Below, one piece after another: positions 56,301-64,000 of a DNA stretch of 64,000 nucleotides (position 1 is the first letter of the stretch; each line of letters opens with the position of its first letter). The notes beneath the pieces were generated by a model. That model was given only the letters and a program-made list of their open reading frames with translations, was not told where the DNA came from and did not search any database. The stretch is from the NCBI RefSeq assembly GCF_019263745.1, contig NZ_CP077107.1:3224001-3288000 (forward strand), given 5' to 3'. The translations under genes were made by a program, and so were the position numbers. This DNA comes from Methanospirillum hungatei. Its GTDB lineage: Archaea > Halobacteriota > Methanomicrobia > Methanomicrobiales > Methanospirillaceae.

Positions 56301-58766
56301 TCAAGCCCCGGATATTCTCCATTTCCCAACCGGAACACGTATCTCAAACCTGACGCCTTTTCCGGGTTCTCCATTTTCCACAATTTCGATACCTGTTATT
56401 GATAAAATTTCTCTTATCAGGAAAAGGCCAAGTCCGGTGTTCTTTCCAAAACCTTTCTCAAACACCTTTTCTTTCTCGGCTAATGCAATTCCTCCACCAT
56501 CATCTTCATATGAAATTATCATATCAGAATTGCTTTGATGGCAGGAAAGGGAGATATTAGTCATATCTTTCCCATGTCTGACAGAATTTTCGATGAGATT
56601 ATAGAGGACTTTCTCGAGCATGCGGTCAGTATAGATCTCAAGACCTCCAAGTTCAGAGGTCAGAGTCACATTCATGAGTAATCCCTGAATCGGAGGAATT
56701 TTCAGAACATTATCCGGTGCAAGCCACAAAGGGGCAGTAGCTCCGAGATCCTGATATTCTCTAGTAAATTCGATAAGGGAACGTATCTCTTCTGTTGCTT
56801 TTGAGATAAGATCCAGTTGTTTTCGGAGTTTCTCATCAGATATTGCATTCTTAATTTCACCACTATAAAATGATGTAACCATGATGCGGTTGAGAATGTC
56901 ATGCCTGGTAATACTTGAGAGGATATTCAGTTTATGATTCACCTGGGCAACTGCGTCATGAGCACGACGGATTTCATCGATATCATGGATCTGGATAAGA
57001 TAACAGGGATCAGACCGGATAACTATTTTCGATATTGAAACATCTGCAACAAACGGCATATTCTGTTTGTTTAAAAATGTCATCTCTTTTCGATACACCA
57101 TCCCATCCAGAACCAGCCTGCATTCTCTACTCAATTCTGAAAGGGATAATGAAAGAGCGGTATCCTGAAATTTCCTTCCGGATAATTCATTATTAGAAAA
57201 ACCGAATAACGATTCAAATCCCAGGTTTACTTCAATAATCTCACTGGTTGCACTTGTAATCAGGATAGGATCAGGAGTTTGTTGGAATATTGAGATAAAT
57301 TTCACTTCATTTTCCAAAACTTCTTCTTCTGCTCTGATTCTATCGGTAATATCAGTAAAAAAACTTTGAATAGCAGGTTTCTCTTCCCAATGAATGAGGA
57401 CTGAATTCATTTCAATCCATTTTACAGTACCATCTTTACAGACAACCCGGAATCTGTACCTGCTTTCAACCGTCTTACCCTGTATCCGATTATAATAATT
57501 CTCTGATACAAAATTGACATCCTCCGGGTGAATAAACAGAGTAAATGGCATCGTCTTAATTTCTTCAGCTGAATAACCAATTAATTGAGGAACAATCGGA
57601 TTAAAAAATTTGAGCAGGCCATCCTGAACGACACAGATTCCTTCGATTGAATTCTCTATTAGGAGACGAAATTTTTCTTCACTCACCCGCAGGGCTGCAT
57701 CATTTTTCGCAATTATTTCAAGTTGATCATGAAGTTCTTCGCTCAGCCTGACAAGTTGTTCTTCCCGCTTTGCCAGACTTTTATTAAACCGCTTCTGTTG
57801 AAATCCGTACAAAAAGCCAATTCCGGTGAGAATAGAGAATACAATAATAATTTGAAAGATAAGGTTGTAATCAATCCCCGTCTGGGCCTCGATAGAAATA
57901 TGGCGATTTACTATCTGTTGAACTTCTTGTGGTGTCAGTGTGCTGATTCCCCGGTTTATTATGTCCCGGAGCATTGGCTGGTCTTTTGAAACACCAATTC
58001 GGAAATGGTTAGTATAATTTGGGATCTGACCGGAGATTTTAAGATTGAAAAGACCTTCTTTACGTATTGTATATGCAGCCATCGTCAGAGAGCGAAGTGT
58101 CATATCTGCCTTCTTCTCTTCGACAAGGGTAAATGTATCAGCTTCAGAAGACCCGGTAGTTATTATGGTAAGATGAGGATAATCCTGTCGGACTCGTTCT
58201 TCCACACTGGTGCCTGAGGGTAATGCAATGGTATGATTGATGAGCAGGGCTGGATCAGGAATGAAATCATGTTCTGCCCTGGTAATTATGACATTTGGAT
58301 CAGAAAAATATGGTTCGGTAAACAGCAACCATTCATTCCGGGCAGGAGTTTGTGTAAGAAAAGACAGAATGAGGCATTTACCTTCTTTTGAAACATTCAA
58401 ACTCTCGTCCCAGTCTTTTGTAGGGACAAGTTTTACATCAATTCCTGAGCGATATGCGATAAGCCGGATCAGGTCTGCTGCGATACCTACATGATTCCCA
58501 TCTTCAGAAATACTCTCATATGGTTCCCAGTCAGGATCCACACACATGGTAACATTACCAAGGTTAGAGAGGTAAGATTTTTCTTCTGGTGTAAGCTGAA
58601 CAGGATCTCCAAACTGAAATGACGAAGTATTGATACTGCCTTGTTTTTCTCCGCCATCAGTTTGTGCAAAAACAAGGCTCACAATAAATAATCCGGTAAT
58701 TAAAAAATAAAGCGTGAGGGTGTAGAGTTTTCGACCCGTAAATGCTGATATTCCCAAAAGTCCCAT
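56301..58766 (-). CDS. Histidine kinase with periplasmic solute-binding domain (BvgS-like)
   Basis: From the ATG at 58766 the protein has 821 residues; the frame extends to 58799. A signal/anchor helix (LTLYFLITGLFIVSLVFAQ) is followed by a bacterial extracellular solute-binding protein family 3 domain (about 45-285: VTMCVDPDWEPYESISEDG, GIAADLIRLIAYRSGIDVKLV, HTIALPSGTSVEERV). A transmembrane helix follows (about 305-325), then a coiled linker, two PAS domains, and the kinase module with ITRHDILNRI (His about 622), NSVRHGK, DDGGGIALAE and GKNTGLGLFLIRE. It should bind an amino-acid-like ligand outside the cell. It is convergent with the previous kinase. Confidence 0.9.
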   Translation of the reverse strand: MGLLGISAFTGRKLYTLTLYFLITGLFIVSLVFAQTDGGEKQGSINTSSFQFGDPVQLTPEEKSYLSNLGNVTMCVDPDWEPYESISEDGNHVGIAADLIRLIAYRSGIDVKLVPTKDWDESLNVSKEGKCLILSFLTQTPARNEWLLFTEPYFSDPNVIITRAEHDFIPDPALLINHTIALPSGTSVEERVRQDYPHLTIITTGSSEADTFTLVEEKKADMTLRSLTMAAYTIRKEGLFNLKISGQIPNYTNHFRIGVSKDQPMLRDIINRGISTLTPQEVQQIVNRHISIEAQTGIDYNLIFQIIIVFSILTGIGFLYGFQQKRFNKSLAKREEQLVRLSEELHDQLEIIAKNDAALRVSEEKFRLLIENSIEGICVVQDGLLKFFNPIVPQLIGYSAEEIKTMPFTLFIHPEDVNFVSENYYNRIQGKTVESRYRFRVVCKDGTVKWIEMNSVLIHWEEKPAIQSFFTDITDRIRAEEEVLENEVKFISIFQQTPDPILITSATSEIIEVNLGFESLFGFSNNELSGRKFQDTALSLSLSELSRECRLVLDGMVYRKEMTFLNKQNMPFVADVSISKIVIRSDPCYLIQIHDIDEIRRAHDAVAQVNHKLNILSSITRHDILNRIMVTSFYSGEIKNAISDEKLRKQLDLISKATEEIRSLIEFTREYQDLGATAPLWLAPDNVLKIPPIQGLLMNVTLTSELGGLEIYTDRMLEKVLYNLIENSVRHGKDMTNISLSCHQSNSDMIISYEDDGGGIALAEKEKVFEKGFGKNTGLGLFLIREILSITGIEIVENGEPGKGVRFEIRVPVGKWRISGA

Positions 58767-58799
58767 ACAATCCCCCGACGCTTCATTCCAAACGAACAA

Positions 58800-59191
58800 T
58801 CATAGTATTATTACCATATTAATTGAAGGTTTTGAATGAGAAAGAGGAGAAAATTATAAAATATCACAAAATGACAAGATCAACAGAAATGGGGATAATT
58901 CATTCCTCCATTTCAAAGAAGGGATGTGTATTTTAAACCGGCTAACGATTCTAGGAGAATTAATCTATTTATTGGTTCTTTGTCAGTTTCAGCAGTCATA
59001 AACCGCCGTTCATCTGGAAACATCGGTAATGAGAGAAATCAATCCTGTATTTTATAGTAAATGGAAATGGTACTCAATTTTATACTTTATGATAAATGAA
59101 TGAGATGCAATTCTTACCTTCATATTTTTTGAAATTCTTTCAAATGATCAAAATCAGATACATAGTCTTATTCAGCAAAAGGAGATTTATA
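58800..59191. other. A/T-rich intergenic stretch without a gene
   Basis: No coding sequence is seen. The left end holds the promoter region of the kinase at 56301-58766. The rest is low-complexity A/T-rich sequence leading into the helicase remnant, and I see no repeat or structured RNA. Confidence 0.5.
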
Positions 59192-59630
59192 TATATGAAT
59201 CATCGCCTTTACACCGGTCAATCCCATGATGCACCCATGAACGGAGTGAAGGGGCAAACCATTGTATCTCTCATTCCCAGTTTCCGACAACCGACATTGG
59301 GCATATCAGGAGGGTCGGAGTTCCGGGTTTTTCTTTCTACTTGAGATAGAGGGGCCATGCAAGCGTCTGGGGAGTTTTTCCTAGCCCCATGTCATCAGCA
59401 AGGCAGGCTCCAAAGCCCCTCCTGGTACACTGACAGAGGAAAGAGAATCCTTCTTCCTGATATGGCCTGAGTTCCCCTTTAAATTTCTTCAGAACTGGAA
59501 CAGCCTGGTTTGTCTCGGTCCTGAAAAAGTCCAGAAGATCAGCAACCCAGTCATCTTTTGCATGAATCGAGACCGGTACCTCTGAATCCTCCATTTTTTC
59601 AGGGATAGCCGCAGTGAATCCAAGAGACAT
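59192..59630 (-). pseudogene. Internal fragment of a SNF2-family helicase with two in-frame stops
   Basis: Read continuously on the minus strand, the frame gives KFKGELRPYQEEGFSFLCQC, then ACLADDMGLGKTPQTLAWPL (Walker A), then YLK-TAG (59337-59339). Past this it continues without shift into PGTPTLLICPMSVVGNWE, TGA (59271-59273), and FAPSLRSWVHHGIDR. These are consecutive parts of archaeal and bacterial SNF2 proteins, motif I to Ia. The region before and after is missing. The gene is dead. A 49-codon frame on the plus strand (59195-59344) with a nice-looking GGAG is only the antisense of this remnant. Confidence 0.85.
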
Positions 59631-59692
59631 ATGAGGAAAAAAGTGAATGTGGGGTGTTGAGCCTTTTTTTAGGTCCCTGAGCCATCGCTACC

Positions 59693-60322
59693 TCAAAATT
59701 TACGATCTGCGCAATTACACCAATCCCTGCTACATTTTATTCCCATTTCGTAATCCCAACAACATGCTTTGTAACAGCCATGCCCCGGCTCCGGTATCCC
59801 GTAGCATTCTCCGCATCTAAACGAATCAGGGACATTATCTGGGGGATTTATCATTTCCTCTATATATATTCTGGTTTCGTCGTGTTGACCCTTAAATATG
59901 GTATTCCCTTCATTCTTCTCACTCTCAAAGAATGTAAGCAACTGTCCATCATAAAACTCAAGTGGTTTTACCGTCAGGGTCAGACCCGTAGTATCATTGG
60001 AGAGCGAGAGATTTAAAACCTCAACCATTGATGTGCTTTGCGTATCAGCCCCGGAAAAGACCAGAGCCCCATTCAGGGGTTCATCTAAGGTTGTCAGGAT
60101 TTCAAATGGCATCAGGGAACTTCTCTCTCCGGTTTTTATATGGAGATACGGGATGATATCCTGAACGGTTATAAGATACAATCCGTCAGTTTTTTCTGTG
60201 ATTACACTCTCCCCGCCCTGAACGAATATAAGAGAACTGGGAATTTCTTCCGCCATACATACCCCTATCAATAAGAGCAACAACAGGATGCAGGTACATC
60301 CACGTGAAAGGTGATGAGTCAT
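59693..60322 (-). CDS. Secreted protein with Cys-rich C terminus
   Basis: The ATG at 60322 gives MTHHLSRGCTCILLLLLLIGVCMAEE, a signal peptide. The 209-residue protein has a beta-rich middle (SSLIFVQGGESVITEKTDGLYLITVQDIIPYL). It ends in about 45 residues with nine cysteines (RCGECYGIPEPGHGCYKACC, then IKCSRDWCNC), a knot-like pattern suggesting disulphides or metal binding outside the cell. I do not recognise a family. No strong Shine-Dalgarno is seen. It sits between two degraded genes, so it may be part of a recent accessory segment. Confidence 0.6.
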   Translation of the reverse strand: MTHHLSRGCTCILLLLLLIGVCMAEEIPSSLIFVQGGESVITEKTDGLYLITVQDIIPYLHIKTGERSSLMPFEILTTLDEPLNGALVFSGADTQSTSMVEVLNLSLSNDTTGLTLTVKPLEFYDGQLLTFFESEKNEGNTIFKGQHDETRIYIEEMINPPDNVPDSFRCGECYGIPEPGHGCYKACCWDYEMGIKCSRDWCNCADRKF

Positions 60323-60665
60323 GATTGATATTCTCCTATTCAAGATGAAATAACTTATCCACTGGCAGGTCTTTTCCATGATCAGGACCATCTTATGAAC
60401 AGGGATAATTCCTCTGATCCTCTGAAACCCGGTTTCCTTTTGGTGGAATAGCGGGTGAATTTTCGACTGAAAGCGGGGTAGATGGAGTAAGGGAATACTG
60501 GCATGAGCGATATCTCAGAAAATGAGGTTTTCTGCCTGTCATCCGGTAGTCAAAACGGGTATGACCTGAGAAACACATGAGAAAAAAGAGGAGAACGTAC
60601 GGAATCAGGGATCATAGAAACGAGGGTATATTATAGGATAAACATTCCCGGCACAATGTCTGTCA
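60323..60665. other. Non-coding stretch in the degraded zone
   Basis: These 343 bases lie between the Cys-rich secreted protein and the hsdM fragment. A 61-codon frame on the minus strand (60393-60578) has no recognisable family or ribosome site and is probably spurious. It may be remnant sequence of a former gene. Confidence 0.4.
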
Positions 60666-60807
60666 GTCCCTCCGGGTTCTTCACAGTCCAGGTCTCTGCC
60701 CGTTTATGGTGGTTTTCCGGATGATAGCAGCTGATGAACTCTTCAAGGTCTGAGAATTTCATCGGGTTCTTCTTCTGGGTATGATGGATATTGGTCTGGT
60801 AATCGTA
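60666..60807 (-). repeat. 142-base fragment of hsdM
   Basis: This segment aligns without gaps to 63399-63540 inside the hsdM gene, at about 88% identity by hand count. In the hsdM frame it still reads [20 protein letters not shown] and [11 protein letters not shown]. It is flanked on the right by the truncated transposase. It is a separate partial copy, not part of a working gene. Confidence 0.85.
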
Positions 60808-61066
60808 TATCGCATCCCTCGGACAATTGTTCCATGACAGAAACTACTTGATCGTAGTCTATTTTTGGGTTAAATAAAACAGTGCCTCTGGTTTCAGAAA
60901 AGCGATAGCCAAAAGTCCTACATCTCAACATCCGGTTTCCTTGGCCTCCAGACGTTCCACTTACTATAAGATTTCCTAGCTCACGTTTACCAGACTCGGA
61001 ACAATCTGGATTTTGACAGCAAAAAAGATGAATATCATCTGTTTTTAGGGGAAATTTAGATCGCAT
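60808..61066 (-). pseudogene. Truncated IS1/ISNCY-like transposase, N-terminal zinc-binding part
   Basis: The readable N-terminal portion has the layout of small transposase N termini: CCQNPDCSESGKRELGN, then NRMLRCRTFGYRFSETRGTV and VVSVMEQLSEGCDIR. That is, a Cys-type finger in which the second Cys pair has become Cys-x-x-Phe, followed by a helix-turn-helix-like region. The frame then crosses into the hsdM fragment in another frame and ends at 60743. The catalytic domain is missing, so the element is dead. An A/T-rich region (61067-61140) may hold its end. Confidence 0.65.
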
Positions 61067-61179
61067 TAGTTCATTAATAATTTAATATATAATTAAATTT
61101 ATTGCGGTTTTCAAATAATAATATCACAACCGAAAATTCATGATATCATTCTTATTAAGATTCTGAACAAACGAGGTAT

Positions 61180-62037
61180 ATGGATTTTACTCCTGAATTT
61201 CCGAATTTAAATAGATACTCTGGATGGGCTATTTTTTCTCTAATTCTCATCGGATATGTAATTCTTTATATAATCAATATTTTCCTGCCTCTGGATTTTT
61301 CTTTTCCTTTTGAATATCAAAACCTCACCTCACGAATATGGTCATGGACAGAACTTCTTCTTGGAGTTGGAGCAATAATGAACCTTTTTATAAATCGGGC
61401 TGGATTCTCAACATCTGGTTTAATTAGGGGAATTATTCTCGGGATAATAAGCGGAGCAAGTCACTATGGAATGAACCAAAGCCTGACTGATGGAATACTC
61501 ACCGGTTTACTGGTCTTGGTTTGTTATGTTTCTGCTTTAACCATATTCCGGACAGGACATGGGGTTCCGGTTATATCCTTCCAGGAATCACCCGTATATA
61601 TTTTACGGCTTATTCTCTTTGGAATTATTATATCTGTTCCTTTTGCTTGCATCAATCTTGGATATTTTTACCTGAATCAGGGTCTTCTACTCTCTCCCGG
61701 AATAATTGATGCCATATTTCTGGCATGTAATCCGGCAATATCAGAAGAGATAATTTTTAGGTTTTTCCCTGTTATCCTGACTTTTGCATTACTTCGAAAT
61801 GAATCTTCAGATAGACGTACTCTTTGTGCAGTAATCTTCATTGGTGTTGTCCCTCACAGCCTGAACCATCTTCCTGAATTGTTCGTAACAAACCCGATAG
61901 GAGCGGTTATCATGTGTATTCTGACATCTCTGCTTTTTGGTTTGCCTATGTGCCTGCTACAACTCTATAAAGGACTCCCTTCTGCTTGTGGATTTCACTG
62001 GTTTGTGGATATGACAAGATTTTTGGCTGGATATTAA
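61180..62037 (+). CDS. CPBP-family intramembrane metalloprotease-like protein
   Basis: The 285-residue protein has about eight hydrophobic segments. It carries the CPBP/Abi motifs SEEIIFRFFPV (EExxxR), PHSLNHLPE (the FxxxH equivalent), and FHWFVDMTRFL (the HxxxN/D-type third motif). These proteins cleave within the membrane or have prenyl-protease-like roles, and some relate to bacteriocin or phage resistance. GAGG is three bases before the ATG. No partner gene is apparent. Confidence 0.85.
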   Translation: MDFTPEFPNLNRYSGWAIFSLILIGYVILYIINIFLPLDFSFPFEYQNLTSRIWSWTELLLGVGAIMNLFINRAGFSTSGLIRGIILGIISGASHYGMNQSLTDGILTGLLVLVCYVSALTIFRTGHGVPVISFQESPVYILRLILFGIIISVPFACINLGYFYLNQGLLLSPGIIDAIFLACNPAISEEIIFRFFPVILTFALLRNESSDRRTLCAVIFIGVVPHSLNHLPELFVTNPIGAVIMCILTSLLFGLPMCLLQLYKGLPSACGFHWFVDMTRFLAGY

Positions 62038-62194
62038 TTCTACAATATCCTGACTATTCAAAAATTAGCGAAGTGGATACTATGTATAAGATATCAGCAA
62101 AAAAATAGAAACCAAATTCAGGAGCAGATCATTTTTCCGGGCATAATTATCAGAAGAAGCACTTTATTGAGATAGTACAAACGGTTTTTAACCC

Positions 62195-62863
62195 ATGTTA
62201 CAAGGAAAATCCTCTCTCTGTACTATTCCTTTTTGTATGGTAATTATCATCGGAAATCCGGTCATCGGTGTAATTCCCGATGAAATTTCTTTTGATTCTA
62301 TAGATATTACTGATTCACCACAGCAGATTATCTTATCCGGACATGTTACAAGTAAGGACTGTAAACAAGTCGGTGTTGAGATCTTTCCCCTTCTTTATTG
62401 GGAGAAGGTAGGTGAATTAGCCCGTAATAGACAAGCAAAAGGATTCAAATTGTCATTACTTTCTGTAGTTCAGAATATCAATACTGCAAAGTCAGAGAGT
62501 AATGGAGATACCTATGGTGGCGTTTTTCTGTATATTTTCAATCCGGATGGAACAATAACGTATCTTCCTGCTCCTCCATGTCCGGACCACCAGATACAAT
62601 TTGCCAAGGTGATTGAAAAAACCGGGAAAAAGTGCTGGTCAAAATCAATCGATGAAAGGAAAAACCGCCATAGACTGAGTTCTGGAACATATGTTGTACT
62701 GCTATGGGATGCAACGAACCAGCGTATCTATACTGATACCCATATCGAGAATATTTATGATGTTATACATGGGTTTATCTATCCAACTACAGGATCCGGG
62801 CTTATCTGGGATCAGAAGAACAGGAAAAAACTCTTTTCAACACGGATTCTGGTTAAATATTAA
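62195..62863 (+). CDS. Hypothetical, probably secreted protein
   Basis: The 222-residue protein begins with a weak signal-like stretch (CTIPFCMVIIIGNPVIGVIP). A beta-rich domain follows: SPQQIILSGHVTSKDCKQVGV, GDTYGGVFLYIFNPDGTI, and RHRLSSGTYVVLLWDATNQR. This resembles Ig-like surface domains of methanogens, but no named family is recognised. Its stop overlaps the end of the AIPR-like remnant on the other strand by a few bases. Confidence 0.6.
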   Translation: MLQGKSSLCTIPFCMVIIIGNPVIGVIPDEISFDSIDITDSPQQIILSGHVTSKDCKQVGVEIFPLLYWEKVGELARNRQAKGFKLSLLSVVQNINTAKSESNGDTYGGVFLYIFNPDGTITYLPAPPCPDHQIQFAKVIEKTGKKCWSKSIDERKNRHRLSSGTYVVLLWDATNQRIYTDTHIENIYDVIHGFIYPTTGSGLIWDQKNRKKLFSTRILVKY

Positions 62864-63095
62864 ATAGATGAACAAAGTCTTCAGAAAGGTGGATTGCATC
62901 TACACCGAAATCCCCGGATCCTTCAGTCATATAATCAAGGGTCTCCTCATCGGTCAGATCCAGGGGATGGTTTTGACGGTAAGAAAGACAAAGCTGAGTG
63001 ATTTCAAGCGGGTCTCATCAATAATCCCCAGCTCTTCTTTCGCCTGGTCCCGGATCTGTTCAGAGATCTTTTTGAGACGCGGATCGATGATTGAG
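62853..63095 (-). pseudogene. Frameshifted N-terminal remnant of an AIPR-like protein
   Basis: On the minus strand one frame reads DPRLKKISEQIRDQAKEELG and then IIDETRLKSLSFVFLTVKT. A frame change near 62970 leads into PLDLTDEETLDYMTEGSGDF, then GVDAIHLSEDFVHL, ending at 62853. The pattern (conserved SxxFVFL and DFGVDAI) resembles the N terminus of abortive-infection AIPR-type proteins. It lies directly after hsdM, a usual place for defence genes. Frameshift and early end make it non-functional. Confidence 0.65.
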
Positions 63096-63174
63096 ATACA
63101 TGTATTTATTGCGTGATCCTCCCGTTGTATCGGTTTTTTCTGTGTTTTCTTTCGGTAGGTTCAATATGGCTCTT

Positions 63175-64000
<826 letters not shown>

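Noticed and set aside
59195-59344. A 49-codon plus-strand frame with a good GGAG before its ATG.
   Set aside because: The opposite strand is clearly the continuation of the SNF2 helicase remnant, so this frame is antisense noise.

Overview
The window looks like a chromosome segment of a methanogenic archaeon of the Methanomicrobiales, most likely Methanospirillum or a close relative. This is inferred from gene content and expression signals. Archaeal Shine-Dalgarno sequences (GGTGA/GGAGG) precede many starts and T/A-rich TATA-like boxes are common. Long multi-PAS histidine kinases share a 'TRHDILN'-type H box, and there are cytoplasmic and membrane methyl-accepting proteins, rubrerythrin and a Feo iron system. 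No rRNA, tRNA or CRISPR array was found.

Layout. 1-6.1 kb: response regulators, RNase HI, a LysE-type exporter, a PAS gene broken by an in-frame amber codon, and the membrane histidine kinase it is coupled to. 6.2-8.9 kb: polyphosphate kinase and a small coiled-coil membrane protein. 9.0-21.4 kb: a DUF169 protein, a stand-alone secreted sensor-like protein, three chemoreceptors, CheW and a REC protein. 21.5-36.5 kb: a winged-helix/PAS regulator and four very large hybrid or multi-PAS kinases. 36.7-45.4 kb: YqhA-like protein, rubrerythrin, a DtxR regulator, WrbA, a methyltransferase with a His-rich EamA transporter, a decayed DUF4143 ATPase, an XRE/DUF2178 pair and two secreted proteins. 45.7-50.2 kb: an iron operon feoA-feoA-feoB-membrane protein-FeoC-like, ending in a DtxR repressor fused to a histidine kinase. 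50.7-53.5 kb: a MarR regulator with a perfect operator palindrome and a heavy-metal P-type ATPase. 53.6-58.8 kb: two more kinases. 59.2-64 kb: a degraded accessory zone with a SNF2 helicase remnant, a truncated transposase joined to an hsdM fragment, a CPBP protease, an AIPR-like remnant and the end of a type I methyltransferase gene.

How it fits together. Sensing dominates. Eight proteins carry one common kinase module (RHDxxN H box plus ATPase) attached to different inputs: Cache-like, solute-binding, PAS, GAF, REC and, in one case, a DtxR metal sensor. No response regulator with a DNA-binding domain is visible, so outputs are probably REC-only or REC-PAS proteins, or lie elsewhere. Metal handling is the second theme: the Feo operon with two matching inverted repeats around its TATA box, two DtxR proteins, the MarR/P-type ATPase pair, the His-rich transporter and rubrerythrin.

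The best candidate for something undescribed is the DtxR-histidine kinase fusion in the feo operon. Next come a recurring kinase-like domain with Asp in place of the phospho-accepting His, and several hidden remnants (amber-interrupted PAS gene, duplicated feo junction, hsdM/transposase mosaic). All domain names are assigned by reading motifs, not by database search.
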